DNA of 64,000 nt from Diogma glabrata. Lineage: Eukaryota > Arthropoda > Insecta > Diptera > Cylindrotomidae. Positions within the stretch are counted from its first letter, which is position 1; each line of letters starts with the position of its first letter. Below the pieces are notes generated by a model that saw only the letters and a program-made list of their open reading frames with translations, searched no databases and was not told where the DNA came from. This document shows positions 10,576 through 64,000 of the stretch, one piece after another. A program made the position numbers and the translations under genes. The DNA lies in assembly GCA_963693315.1 (NCBI GenBank), contig OY856186.1, positions 299,515,693 through 299,579,692 of the forward strand. The letters are read 5' to 3'.

Positions 10576-12450
10576 TAAATGCTTGGCTGATTTTCAGTTG
10601 GTGAAATCTCTCCGTTTTGTTTGGAATAAAGTTTTTAATGTCGAATTCTTTTCACCCAAATCCATCAAAAAAAATTGATGTAAATCAAAAATTTTGTTCT
10701 TTTCACCCAAAAACATCAATTTTTTTTCCGATTTACATCAAAAAACAAAATGTGCATTTTTTCGTAAATTTTTTTGACATTACTAATATCAACAATGAAA
10801 ATTTAAAAAATAAACGTTTTGTTAACGACAATTTTTATATAACTATGAATTGTTTAATTTTGAAGAATTAATTATTGTGTTTTGTATTATATATATACAA
10901 TATAATGTAACTAACATTCAATAAAATAACTCCTAATAAATAAAAAAAACTGTAAAATGGATTTATTAGAATTAAAATATTATATTTCATTGGGTGGATG
11001 AAAAAAGATGCATCATAGAAAAAAACGAAAACGCTTTTTTCTAAAATGAAGTAATTTAAATTGAAAACAAATATGAATGAATAAAACAAAATTATTTTAT
11101 TTACATATTAATTTAAACTAATATAAATATTTCAATACGCAATTGCAGAATATGATATTATACGAAATTTTTCAAATTTAAAAGTAGACAACCGCCATTT
11201 TAATATCACTAATACAAACATATTTCACATCAACTTTTGTTTTTTGTTCTTTTCAGACCCGAATTTATAAATTGATTTAGAAAAGTCAAAAGAAAACCAC
11301 ATAACTGTTCTAATTGGTTTGTCTTGTTTTTTAATATGAATAATTTAAGTCTTTCGTTTCAAAAGGTAGTTTAATTTTTTTCACAAAAAATCCAGCCAAA
11401 TGACAGAAAAATTTGTATCAACATTTAGTATGCTCTATTCGAGTTCAGTGAACGTTGTTATTGAATATTTTATAGTTGTCAATTGTTTATTTGTTTTTCG
11501 GTTTGTATTTTGTTTCGATTATCGAAAAAACATCTCAAATAACACAATTTTGTTGAAAATAAAATATTAATAATTATATTTAGTTAATTACTGATCTTAC
11601 GAATCGAAATCAAAGAATATCTGAAATTGAAAAGTGGTTGCAAGTGGTTTTAGTTAAAAAAATAAATCCTGTGCGGCTACTGTGCAACAGGTGTGAAATA
11701 CAAAACAAAAACAAATGTCAAAAAATTCCCGGTGTATGTTTCATTGTTTTTATGATTTTTTTTATTAAATTAAACTATAATTCTTTAAAAAAATATTTCT
11801 TCATAACACTATACAAAAAATATTATAATATTTACAAAGGTAAATTCTTAATTTTAATCTATTTAATATATAAGTTTTAAAATAATTTTTTTTTGTGCAA
11901 ACATTCAAAAGTTTTTATTAGATTGTAACATATATTCATTCCGGTTTTTATTGGTCTGTAATCTGTATCCATCCCATTTTATTTGACCAACTTTTACATT
12001 TTATTGCATTGGATTAAGGAGAACGTTGGCAATAAAGATTTCCTCTAAAACATTTATTATAACTGACAGTGATTTACTAACACTGTTCTTAAAACTCTTT
12101 GGTGGGCGATATGCCATTAATAACCGTAATCGTTTCCTTTCAAAACACTAACCACCGTTCGAAGGACACGAATAATCAAGGATGTCACAACCAACTACAT
12201 AATTTGACTTTTTTGTTTTATTTTTTAAATTTTATTTCTATTTATTTATATTAGATTACCTTAATTTGTTTGTTTTAAGAAGTAGAAAAAAATATGAACA
12301 AATGCAATAATAATTTACAATGAAAATGTTTGATGAACATGTTGTTACCGTATATGTATGAGAAGTAGATGAGAAGGAGAAGAACAAATTATAAAAGAAA
12401 GGAATTTGTGTTTTGTAAGGAAACATTAATAATTAATTAATAATAATAAT
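10576..12450. other. Non-coding DNA downstream of the fibrinogen-domain gene
   Basis: No gene or element is recognised. The part nearest 12450 should hold the 3' UTR of the minus-strand gene; several AATAAA signals read leftwards occur near 12230 and further left, but the real polyadenylation site cannot be chosen. Confidence 0.4.
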
Positions 12451-53626
<41,176 letters not shown>

Positions 53627-54180
53627 CTGAAAATAGAAAATAGTAAAATTGAATTTGATTGAATATAAAGAATAGAATATGAAGGGACTGAAGTCTCAAG
53701 GCTCTGAGATATCAAGATTTCGGTTTGGGTTAAGGATTTTTATTTAGTTTTCGGCAAAAGGCTTTTATGAGGATATTGTTTTTATAGTTTTGGGCAGCGA
53801 TGTATAATAAACAAAAAATTCTTTGTAAAAGTACAATTATTTTATATCTGTGTAGAAGTTTATTACAAAACTAACACGAAACATCAATACGCTGCCAAAA
53901 AATTATATTAGATAAATTAATATAATTTAGAGAAAAGATTGAGTGTATCATCAAACTACTCAAAAACTTATCCATTAAGCGTTCAGCAATTTCAACTTTT
54001 CAAAAACAAACAACCCATTATCAACCAATTTCATGTCCAATTACATTTCATGTCATACAAATAACTAATTAAATTTTTTTCAGAAAAAGGGGTCTGATTA
54101 AATTGATTTCAAAAAATTATAAAATAATCAAAAATTCAAAATTTTTCCAAGATTCCAAAAATTAAAATAATAGTAGATTC

Positions 54181-54618
54181 TTGTATGAGTTGAGAATGAT
54201 GGCGATTCTTCACGAAGATGAAGTTTCGGAAGTTCTCGAAATCATCCGAGTGAAGAATTGCCATCATCCTATACGAATACAAGATGCTATTTTATCCACG
54301 ACTACAAAATATTTCGATTAATCTCCAGTTTGATTGATAAAGTTTGTATCACCATATTGAAATAGATTCATCAAAGATAGCATAAAAAACAAAACAAGTT
54401 TTTATTTTATATTTTATATATGTATTGTTCTCGTTTTAACCTGTTTATTTTATATTACTATACCAACAAACGAAGTTTTTAATTTATTAGGGGAATATTT
54501 AATAAACTATAGAACTGTTGAAGAATTTAATTAGAATCACCAGTTGTGGAATGAATACAATTACAATGGAAGATATACGCATGGAAAGCATATATTCTTT
54601 AGTAATTGCGGATAAAAT
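54181..54618 (-). mobile_element. ATTTTATCCACGACT MITE plus hairpin, copy 2
   Basis: Reverse-orientation copy of 35044-35425: hairpin 54181-54282 (stem GATGGCGATTCTTCAC and inverse), then the TIR part 54289-54618, whose right TIR has decayed to TTGCGGATAAAAT. The shared order shows that hairpin and TIR part form one element. Confidence 0.7.
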
Positions 54619-54633
54619 ATTTTCCTACAACAG

Positions 54634-54893
54634 ATGAAAACATTGTTTCACGAGACGCGCTAGCGTCGAGTGAGATATGTTTACGAACGAAAAACGTTTT
54701 TATCTCGCGTAGGAAATGCAATTTTTTCTATGATAGTGTATGTATATAATCCATATTTGCTATAAATTATAAAATTAGATATCGACATCACATTAAAAAT
54801 TCATATACTATTTTTTCTATATACTTTTTTTAAACTTTGTAAAATTATATGAAAAACCATAACAACTACAATTTGTTATTCTTTTTACACTGT
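54634..54893. mobile_element. Element with CGAGACGCGCTAGCGTCGAG core
   Basis: Related to 2820-3120: both have the CpG-rich core hairpin, TTTTTCTAYG..GTAAATATA-like sequence to the right, and end TTTTTACACTGTA. No ORF; borders approximate. Confidence 0.5.
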
Positions 54894-54944
54894 AGGTGAA
54901 AAAGAACCCGTTTTCACGTGGCATTAAGCGTGATGAAATAGTTA

Positions 54945-55385
54945 TTTACATATCGAGAGCTGAAAGTAGAAGATTACGCCTGCGGTTCATATTGAAGCCT
55001 GATGCGAAGCGAGGACTTTTATTGAGCCAAGAGCGTAATCTTCCTTTCAGCCTGAGTGTATGCACAACGTTTTACGCACAAATGCACAACTGAATGGTAA
55101 AATAAATCAGTTTTTATCTTTTATAAACTCGCTCAACATTTTGGAAATTTGAAAAAAAACTAAACTTGCTATGATTTTCATTATAAACTTCATACAATAG
55201 TTGTTTTAATTTTATGATAATTTTAATTAGTTTACCGGCGATTATTTTACGGGCGGTAAAGTAGAAGAATGTAGCAATGTTTTATATAGCAACGGGTTTT
55301 TATTAAACGGGCGTAAAGTTCGACTTTCAGTCACGATAACTAAGTTGTAAAATGTGTTTTACAATTCATTTGTGCGTAAATAGTC
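54945..55385 (-). mobile_element. Hairpin MITE, copy 2
   Basis: Inverse copy of 3959-4393, beginning with the hairpin 54959-55051 (AAAGTAGAAGATTACGCC and inverse) and ending AATTCATTTGTGCGTAAA. The two copies differ in many positions and small indels. Confidence 0.7.
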
Positions 55386-56550
55386 TTTTCATTTCAAATC
55401 ATAGGAAAAATAAAAAATTCCTTGCTTCAAAATTTCAAAAATATCCAAGAGAATATTACAAAATCAAAAACTCAATTTCTTTTCAAAATATTCTAAAAAT
55501 TATAATAACATCAAAAATTTAAACTTTTTTTCAAAATTCTAAGAATATTCCAAAAATTATTACGAAATCAAAGATTGAAACTTTTGTCAAAATTCTAAAA
55601 AGAGTGCAAAAATTATAACATAATCAAAAATTCAAATTTATTTTCCAACTGTTCCTGTTATTCAAAAGTCGTAGAATCAGGAATCACACAAAAAATTATT
55701 CAGTAAACATCTCTCTAATAATTACAATTTTTGTTAAAAAACGACATTTAATCTGATAACAACTTGATATTTTCCAACTTTTCCTATAAGTTGGGAGGAT
55801 TTGAAACTAGATAGAACCATATTCCATGTCCAATTTCATGTTCAATTACATTTCATGTCATACAATCAATAGTTATTTTTGCTTTGCAAAAAATTGGTTA
55901 AAAAAATTAATGATAATCATTCTTTTGACACACTTAACATTATCTTTTGATACACTTATAATAGAATAATCTAGCTCCTTGTCTCACATACCAATGCCGA
56001 TCATCAAGATTACTCATTATCACTTAAAATGAACGTTTTTTAAGCAAAAATATGCAATTTTCTTCTTTTGGTACACTTAACGATTTTTGACACATTTCCG
56101 GTACAGTTATCGCACACATTGTCCTTTCAGCTCTTACCATTAAGTTAACCTAATTCTAGAAACAAACATTTAAAAAAAAAAACATGTTTGAAGAATTAAA
56201 ATTAAAAAAATCATCTAAAAATATAAATCTTTTATGTCAGAAACACTAAATTTCTAAAGAAATTTCGAGTCACCCTGTGTTAAAACTAAACTGAAAAATT
56301 AAAAAACACAAAAGGCAAGCATTCATTTTTTTTATTATACTAACGATTACCAAAGTTTGAAAAAAATTGGAAAAGGTCGGGTTCACATCATCTTGATTCT
56401 ATTTTCCATCTATTATTATTATAGGGTTTCTGGACTTTTTACAGAAATAATCAAACTATAATATTAAACCGGAAAATTGAATGAATATATGACAAACAAA
56501 TTACACTTGCAAATCTCTTATTTATGAATCTCAGAATAATGTAAAGAAAC

Positions 56551-56938
56551 CAGGGTTGTGCCGTAGACAAAATAGATTACTTTACATGTATAGATTACGC
56601 ATAGATTACGTGTAAATTACGCGAGTTATTTTCGTGTAATCTATAATGTAAACTATAATGTAATCTATTTAATTGATATGTGAATTCTAAAATTTTTTAG
56701 CAATAAATTAACTTTTTTCAAGATCGCAAGATCTTGTTTTTGACAATATTATTGATCATGTCTTTGATCATGTCTTTTAAGAAAAAATTTTCAGTAGGGA
56801 TAATACAATATTTCCACATATTTCTTCATAAATCAAAACTAATAGATTACGCCAAATTTACATAGATGGCATAGATTACATTACATAGATTACATGTAAT
56901 GTAATCTATTTTAGATTACGCGTAAAGGAACAACCCTG
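56551..56938. mobile_element. hAT-type MITE, copy 2
   Basis: 388 bp with the same CAGGGTTGT/ACAACCCTG ends as copy 1 and a perfect 8-bp duplication AAAGAAAC (56543-56550, 56939-56946). The two copies share the AGATTAC-rich interior and differ by about 5-8% by eye, so both moved recently on the scale of this window. Confidence 0.92.
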
Positions 56939-56946
56939 AAAGAAAC

Positions 56947-58540
56947 TATTAATTAGCTAACAGACAAAATAATTTAGCAGTACAAAAATAAATCAACAAA
57001 AAATTATATAAATCAAAATACAAAAAGGCTTACATTAATTTATTTCTTGAAGTTTGTCTTCTTCCAAAACTAGTCCTGTGAATAAATGTTGATTGTAGGA
57101 TGTAATTCATTTTACTAAACGTAATTTAATTTTATTAAAAACATCATGAAATGCTAAAATTAAATTAGTTCTGCCAACTTGAAATATATCCCTAATAGTT
57201 TGATCGAATTTATCTATACACAAAATAATTAGTTGTACTTCAAAGTTCAAAGCCCAGCAATATCATTATTAACTTCTTTAGCCGCTTGCTGATTGACATC
57301 AAATTTATGAATATTTTCAATTAACATTTAACGGCTTAGAATGAAGCGTCACCGTAACTGTTGAGTATAAAAAGTGTGTTGAACGGTTTCGTTATTACTT
57401 CACCTGAATAACTATTTTCACGTTTTTGTATTTGTACTTGTGTTTTTGATTCATTTTTTCATATTCATTTTATTTACTAAATGATTTATCAAACAATTTT
57501 CACTAAAACTCATTACATTCAAAATTTTATATAATAAAAATTAGCCTCGGTTTCGATTTAAATTTACACAATAATATTTTTTTGATTTTAAATTTACATG
57601 CCAATCTTTTTTGTTATAATTTTAATTCAATACTAATCGATTTAAATTTATATACTAATCTTCGATCCAAACAATTTAATCGCTTATATACACATATTAT
57701 AGGTTTCCTGTTTCCCTCTCCAATTCAACTTTTTACGAATTAAACAATCATTTATGCAAAACATGTTTTATTAATTGAATGACGTAACTAAACCGTCAAC
57801 AAAAAAAATGTTCACAGTAGTACAAACAAATGTCCCTATGCTTATTACAATTGAAGAGAATAAATTAATAAATTTTAGCGAATTTCTTTGAATATGAATA
57901 CTATTATTTTAGAGTAGAAATTGAAAATAGTCCGTCGTTACATTATAAACTTAATTTGTCAGTTTTCCCAGTATTTTTAGACGTTGCGGATCATCATCAG
58001 GGATTTCTTTTATTTATCAAATAAAATCAATTAAACGAGCATCGTCGCACCAAAGCATTTACGTGTAACTACATTGTTAACAACTTGAGAGGAAGCGAAG
58101 AAAACCTGTTTTGGGTTCGGTTTCGAAATTTCCTTATCATTGAATTAAATGGCAGATACACTATCAATTACGCTACGATGCGATGATTATTTCGAAGTTG
58201 ATCATTCGTTATCAGTTATTTCCTTAAGTTCAATTTTTTAATTTTCTTTTTCTAGTAATTCCTCAAAAAAATCCCTAATAATTAAAAATTACTATAATTA
58301 CCTTTAATATCCACAAGAATATATGACAATAATTGACCAGGTGTCAACTATTGATTTAGCATTGATTGAAAACAATCAATAATGAGTATAAACTCGTGTT
58401 CCTCCTCACCCATCCTATGCATTCCCATAATATACTATCTAGAAATTTAATGTAAAAAATATCCTTCGAAAAAAATTACAATTGAGAAATTTAACTTAAG
58501 TAAATAATTACTGATGATGAACGTTCAACTTTGAAATTAT
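56947..58540. other. Non-coding centre of the 8-kb structure
   Basis: AT-rich with no ORF of note. No transposase, RNA gene or exon is recognised. Confidence 0.4.
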
Positions 58541-58544
58541 CATC

Positions 58545-58632
58545 GCCTTGGTGACGTAATTGATAGGGTATGTGCAAAGAATTCAAATCATAACACTGAT
58601 GAGGAGGGTTCGAATCCTAATCCGAAACATGT
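58545..58632 (+). repeat. tRNA-like SINE head
   Basis: TGGTGACGTAATTGATAGGG (A-box-like) and GGGTTCGAATCCTAATCC (B box) with a GATGAG-N3 spacing like that of 29758-29830. The acceptor stem does not close, so it is not called a tRNA gene. Confidence 0.55.
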
Positions 58633-59136
58633 AAAAGAGAAATTCAGTTTGTCTCTGAGAAATATTCAAATATGTTTTCAAATTCAAATTATTTGATTAG
58701 TTACTTGAAGTTTCATTACCCACACCCCTTATAATAATCATTTTTTTTAAAACTGATTCAATTTTTTTTTTCTAATTACGACAGAACATTCCAACCTAAT
58801 GATTTGATACATTGACTGAGTAGTTTGACCATTGTTGTTGATATTGAAAGTTGTTTATGTTTTTTCCCTTATATGTATGGTAAAATTTTTTTTGGAGCGG
58901 ATAGGATGTAGATTGTCCAATGCTTAATTTCAAATATTTGAAAATTTTTCACATATAGTTCAAGTTGAGTCAGTTGGAAAACAATTACTTCGGTCTGAAA
59001 AACCTAAGTATTACATTCATGAGCTCAAAGTGAAATTCTTACCCCCACTTTTTTTGACATTTCTCGACGTTTTAAGACCTCCTGATTCTAAAAAAGCAAA
59101 AAAAAAATGTATGTCTGTCTGCCGGCCGTCCGGCCG

Positions 59137-59828
59137 CACAGTGGGATTTGTTCATATAATGTTTGGCAAAAAATATAAGGAGTGCTCGTAGAATGTTGAA
59201 ATTTTGCTCTGAGCCTTTGGTTAGCTCAATTAAGAAAAATATAAAGTTTCATCAATATTGGCCACGCCCACTACCCACCGCCCATAGAACCCAAAATTTA
59301 TTTTTATGCCCAAAGTTTTTGAAATTTGGCACAGAGCCTTTTATTACCTCAATTAAGAATTGCACCTAGAAGTTTTTGAAATTTGGCACAGAGCCTTTTA
59401 TTACCTCAATTAAGAAGAGCACCTAGCACGACCGAGCAACTTATTTTTTCTTCCAAGGAAGTTTGCAATCACGGCACATTATAGAACAAATTTTATTCTA
59501 TCATATCTTTTAAACCATATGAGCGAACTTTATAATTTTTTTTTTAAATACGCAGAAAAGGCTATATTTGAAAATAATCACTATTTAAATTAGAGCAATA
59601 AAGTTATCTTACGTACAAACACTATAGAAGTGCGTAAACAATTTTCAATATTTTGGACCAAAATTTACATGTGACTTTACTTCATTATTTCAAAGACAAA
59701 TAAACTTTTTTTTGGGATACAATTTATGGATTCTTCATACTGAATCAATTTTCTACAAAACTGCATCATTACATTTTTAAATTTTATGTGTCGAAAAAAT
59801 TACTTATTGCACAAAAAATCCCACTGTG
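59137..59828. mobile_element. Non-autonomous Transib-like element
   Basis: A 692-bp insertion with inverted ends CACAGTGGGATTT and AAATCCCACTGTG, flanked by GGCCG on both sides (59132-59136 and 59829-59833) as part of a 13-bp repeated GC-rich patch. Transib elements have CACWGTG-type ends like the RAG recombination signal heptamer and make GC-rich 5-bp duplications, so the fit is good. The host repeat at 20440-20475 lacks the insertion and shows the empty-site type. The inside has a tandem pair (AGTTTTTGAAATTTGGCACA at 59314 and 59370) and no transposase. Confidence 0.7.
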
Positions 59829-59849
59829 GGCCGTCCGGCCGCCGTCATT

Positions 59850-61400
59850 ACCTACCCTGCAGAGAAAACCGCTGGAGGGATTTCAAAATTTTTTTTTTTC
59901 TAAAAATAGGTATACTCACGGGGACAGGTCCGAAAGGGCGCTGTGTTCGATAACTGTACCAGAAGTGTGTCAAAAATAGCAAATTTTCATATTTTTGGCT
60001 TAAAAAACGTTCATTTTAAGTGATTACGAGTAGGAACATTAAATTTGAAGTAATCTTGATGGTAGGGATTGGTATGTGAGATCAAAAACTAGATTATTGC
60101 ATTATAAGTTTGTCAAAAAAATGTTGTCAAGTGTGTCAAAAGAAAGATTTTGATTTATTTTTTTACCTAATTTTTTGGAAAAAAAAATAAAATTAATTGT
60201 TTGTTTGAAATGAGATCTTATTATTATTATTGAGAATTATTGCATTATAAGTTTGTCAAAAAAATGTTGTCAAGTGTGTCAAAAGAAAGATTTTTATTTA
60301 TTTTTTCTCCTAATTTTTTGGAAAAAAAATAAAATTAATTGTTTGTTTGAAATGAGATTTTATTATTATTATTGAGAATTATGGCATTATCAGTTTGTCA
60401 AGAAAATGTTGTCAAGTGTGTCAAAAGAGAGATTTTTTTTTATTTTTAGCCAATTTTTTGGAAAAAATAAAATTGTTTGTTTGAAATGAATTTTTATTAT
60501 TATTATTGAGAATTATGGCATTATAAGTTTGTCAAAAAAATGTTGTCAAGTGTGTCAAAAAATGATTTCATTTATTTTTTAGCCAATTTTTTGGAAAAAA
60601 ATGTAGCTCTTTTTATGACGTAAATGTAATTGAAAATGAAATTGGACATGGAAATTTTTGAATTTGTTATAGTTTTTGAAATATTTTTGGAATTTTGAAA
60701 AATTTTGTATTATTGATTTTGTAATAATTTTTGCATTATTTTTAGAATTTCGGAAAAAGTTTTAATTTTTGATTTCGTAAGAATTTTTGGAATATTTTTA
60801 GAATTTTGAAAAATTTTTAATTTTTGATTTTATTATAATTTTTGGAATTTTGAAAAAATTTTCAATTTTTGATTTTGTAATAATTTTTGCAATATTTTTA
60901 GAATTTTGGAAAAAGTTTGAATTTTTAAGAATTTTTGGATTATTATTGGAATTTAGAAAAAGTTTCAATATTTGATTTCATTCTAATTTTTGGAATATTT
61001 TTGGAATTTTGAAAAAGGTTTCAATTCTTGATTTTGTTGTAATTTTTGCAATATTTTTAGAATTTTGAAAAAAATAGAATTTTTGAATTTTATATATATA
61101 TATATTTAGAATTTTGAAAAAAGTTTAATTTTTTGATTTTGTAAGAATTTTTGGAATATTTTTAGAATTTTGATAAATTTTTAATATTTGATTTTATTAT
61201 AATTTTGAAAAATGTTTTAATTTTTGATTTTGTAATAATTTTTGCAATATTTTTAGAATTTTGGAAAATTTTGAATTTTTAAGAATTTTTTGAATATTAT
61301 CGGAATTTAGAAAAAGTTTAAATATTTGATTTCATTCTAGTTTTTGGAATATTTTTGGAATTTTGAAAAAGTTTGATTTTATTTAATTTATCAATATTTT
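59850..61400 (-). repeat. Satellite arrays of the right arm
   Basis: Four units of about 125 bp (60090-60600, marker GTTGTCAAGTGTGTCAAAA), then an array of units of about 50-55 bp (60660-61400, marker TTTTTGGAATATTTTTGGAATT), reading inverse to 19260-20180. No protein coding. Confidence 0.85.
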
Positions 61401-61642
61401 TGGAATTTTGATTATAATTTTCCGGCAACGTATTGATGTTTCGTGTTAGTTTTGTAATAAATTTTTAAACAGAGATAAAAAATACTTGTACTTTAACAAA
61501 GAGTTATGTTTGATGTACATCGCTGCCCAAAACTAAAAACCATGTCCTCATAAAAGTTTTTTGCCGAAAACTATATCAAAATCCTTAACCCAGAACGAAG
61601 TCTTGATATCTCAGAGCTGTGAGATTTCAGCCCCTCCATATT

Positions 61643-64000
61643 TTGAAAATACTATTAATAAAACAAAGTAAAGATACTATGAGTTCATCGACTCATTAAG
61701 TCCAAAACTAGTTGGTAAAATTAAAAATAAGTTAATAAAATTAGTGTTTTAAAAAGTTTCGTTTTTGAAATAAGTAAAATAAAGTTTGTTTATTTTAATT
61801 TGTTGTGTGTTTGCTTTACTAAAATATATTTGCTTTTACTTGCTTTAACAATTATTCATTCGACTCGTAACATGATCTAGAGATTGATGGTTATCAAAAC
61901 ACAACTGGTGGTATGTTTTAAAGTGATGATCACGAATATTCCAAAAAGAAGTTTTTGCGGAAAGCTCGTTTTCGTAGATAGCTTAAATGATTAAAATGCG
62001 TTAAAAAGTTTTTAAACTTCACCGCTAAAACTATTCTGTATGTCTGACCGTTGAATTTTTGTATTTATTTTTTATTTTGTTATTAGGTGATTATAGGTCA
62101 TCAGTGAAGATGCGAGTGGTTGTACTTAAAACACCATGATTAATCTACTGACAAACCACAGTCCAGGTCATAAAATTTGATAATACTAGTGGTGAAACTA
62201 GTTCAAAAATTTATTCGAATATAATGCAACTAAGTCGATAGGAATGACCACTAGTTTAAACGTTTTTTGCTTCTTCAACTTGTGTTTCGTTATTTGATAT
62301 TTAACATTAAGTTTAGTAATCATTTTAGTAATTTCATTATAATATATTCAATGTCAAGTATTTTAATTTGACACGTAAATATCCTATTAATTTATACGGA
62401 TAGTCTTTCGTTTGCTTTAGTTCAAATTAGAAAGATGACATATCTGGTTTTTGTATCTATAGTTGGATATTTTAAACAAAGCTAACGTCTCTGATTTTTT
62501 GCGTGGATTTAAATTTGGCCAGGATACATGGCATCATTTGTAATTCTTAATATAATTCAACTATTTCTCCATAAAACTTTGGTTTTATTTAAATCATTCT
62601 CAGTTTGTATGGGTATTGCTGTGTGTTCTATATTTTGATATATATATTTTATGCACTAAATCTTTATATTAGTTGTTTTATGAAAATTGAATATAATTAA
62701 TTTCTATTGTTTCATTTTTGTGACACATACGATATGTATCAATTTATGTTTTACTGTACAGTAAAACATAAATTGACCCGTTAGTGACATATTAATCTAA
62801 CTGTAAAAAAGTGTATAGTCATAGAACAATCACCTAAAATAAAACGGCAGACCGTTTGATTATATTCGTTTAAGCGTTTTTTGCGAAAAAAGAATTTCAA
62901 TGTTTTTGGTACTGACTAGATTTGTCTAATAAAAAACTGTAAGAGAGTGATACGGAGACATAAAACTTATAGTGTATTCTTTTCGGCTGTAACGAACAAA
63001 TTTTAGTACAGTTCCAACACCGAATTATTTTTTTTGTATTGAAATTCATTCCAAAAGATTGTTGCGCTAACTGAATATTCTCTGTCACAATGATATCCAA
63101 TTCGGTTGTCTTGCCTTCAATAACGCCCCAACCCGAACTAGATGTCACCATTACAGAACAGATTCATTTGGCACAAAGAGGTTGAAGTGATCGATTATTT
63201 GTGCACTAGTAAATACCCTCAGAAGAGAAATAGTGTTCACCCGATTTCTATATTTAATCAGTCAGTGTGGCTAACAGATGAAAACAAAGACCAACTGAAC
63301 TTAATCAAAACACTTGTTAGATGTTACAAAAAATTGCATCAACCAAAAGATGCCACTTAAGGATGTATAGATAGTCAAATCGCGTAGTACATCTAATAAA
63401 ATTTCAAACAAATTATTATGTAAAAATTTCAATACAGGAATGCTTTTTATCAATTACAACAATTTTCTATGATAGAATATTTCCAAAATATTATATCGTC
63501 GCTTTAATAATGAAATAACGTATGCCATATATACGTTGTTATTATATAATGGGTGCGCTGCATTCCCCATAAGGATGTCTATAAAGTGGCATTTTAACAT
63601 TTTCCAATTTTTTTATAACTGGGGTTGAAAATTAATATATTGTTAATTAACGTACATGCAAATTTGAATTTGGTTAAATATTGAAACAGCGTAAATGCAT
63701 GTACGATATTTCAATTCCTACAGAATAATAACTTGGGTAAAATCAGTGTCGTATACTTTACATACATTACGATCGCCACACGAAATGGTAAATCTAAAAT
63801 ATTGTATAAGCATCATTCATTACTACATGATATGCCGGTTCATATAAATAAAAAATTGTAATAATATTATGCGTTAGTTCAATAATAATTAGTTTTAGGC
63901 TTAATCGTACTTCCATGCAAAATGAAATAACGTATATGAAATATGAAATAACGTATAAGGTACCTGATTGACTTTTCACCTCTTTTTAGGTAGAAAAGCC
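61643..64000. other. Intron or intergenic DNA, no gene supported
   Basis: The missing 5' exon of the minus-strand fibrinogen-domain gene should lie here or beyond 64000, but no exon with a signal peptide and a phase-2 donor could be picked. Two modest opposite-strand ORFs (62897-63151, 63142-63360) have no recognised domain. Confidence 0.4.
62740..62775. repeat. Perfect 36-bp palindrome
   Basis: Arms CAATTTATGTTTTACTGT and inverse meet with no spacer. It stands alone with no flanking inverted repeat beyond a few bases. Confidence 0.85.

Larger units (their letters stand above)
53677..61642. repeat. 8-kb inverted-repeat structure
   Basis: The left arm starts at about 53677 and the right arm ends at about 61642. 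The outer 210 bp are inverse copies (CTCTGAGATATCAAGA, GTTTTCGGCAAAA, TTTTGGGCAGCGATGTA, CACGAAACATCAATACG). Inward, both arms carry AT-rich arrays and a TCCGGTACAGTTATCGCACA-type block (left to about 56150, right from about 59900). The left arm was opened by MITEs (54181-55385), the right arm by a Transib-like element (59137-59828). The middle (56150-58990) holds a hAT MITE and a tRNA-like head. No transposase is recognised. The left end lies only 50 bp upstream of the exon at 53626. Confidence 0.7.

Noticed and set aside
10617..10871. 84-codon plus-strand ORF
   Set aside because: Low-complexity Lys/Asn/Phe composition and no domain; expected by chance in AT-rich DNA.
59850..61400. Regularly spaced repeats that might be taken for a CRISPR array
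   Set aside because: Repeats are contiguous, variable and very AT-rich with no unique spacers, in a eukaryotic genome: satellite-like arrays.
62897..63360. Opposite-strand ORFs of 84 and 72 codons
   Set aside because: Plausible composition but no domain, partner exon or promoter; cannot be supported.

Overview
The window looks like a piece of an AT-rich, transposon-filled insect genome. A dipteran is my best guess, but the species cannot be fixed from the sequence. Evidence: spliced GT-AG genes with a very large intron, an invertebrate-type fibrinogen-domain gene, and many insect-style repeats (Jockey-like and other LINEs, Ty3/gypsy, hAT, Harbinger-like, Helitron, Transib-like). Two 200-base N runs (5001-5200, 25541-25740) are fixed-size assembly gaps.

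Only one host gene is convincing. It lies on the minus strand and is read from high to low coordinates: a coiled-coil and Pro/Ser/Thr-linker exon (53626-52327), then three exons of a fibrinogen-related domain (16047-15916, 13081-12894, 12829-12451, with the stop at 12451). Exon phases match at every junction and the join gives about 665 residues. The 5' exon or exons with the expected signal peptide are not found. The introns are 64 bp, 2.8 kb and 36.3 kb, and the largest one holds most of the mobile DNA.

Layout: 1-5000, nested inverted repeats and MITEs. 5001-8150, an mdg1/412-like Ty3/gypsy 5' end on the minus strand (gag, a leader with a 460-bp tandem repeat, a tRNA-Arg-like primer site). 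8500-10580, TIR elements. 12451-16050, fibrinogen-domain exons with a gag-protease relic and a LINE relic in their intron. 16780-18602, a frameshifted gypsy pol. 18840-20625, an arm of a large repeat family. 20860-25105, LINE relics and a TIR element containing a LINE. 26690-30571, a decayed Helitron with a helicase relic and a diagnostic 3' end. 31500-36660, LINE relics, a 320-bp tandem array and hairpin MITEs. 37150-41613, a second Helitron 3' end abutting an LTR element whose only ORF is an intact 806-codon SAP-Gag-protease gene without pol. 42348-43166, a multi-level palindromic element. 43392-44810, Helitron-like repeats. 47168-47807, a LINE 3' half. 52327-53626, the coiled-coil exon. 53677-61642, an 8-kb inverted-repeat structure containing several MITEs and a Transib-like insertion. 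61643-64000, no recognisable gene.

The genes do not form a pathway. The biology here is a secreted fibrinogen-domain protein gene expanded by transposons. The items most worth a second look are the SAP-Gag-protease LTR element, the Transib-like element with RSS-type ends in a GC-rich target, the 8-kb inverted repeat, the nested palindrome at 42.3-43.2 kb, and a recurring class of long hairpins with CpG-rich tips.
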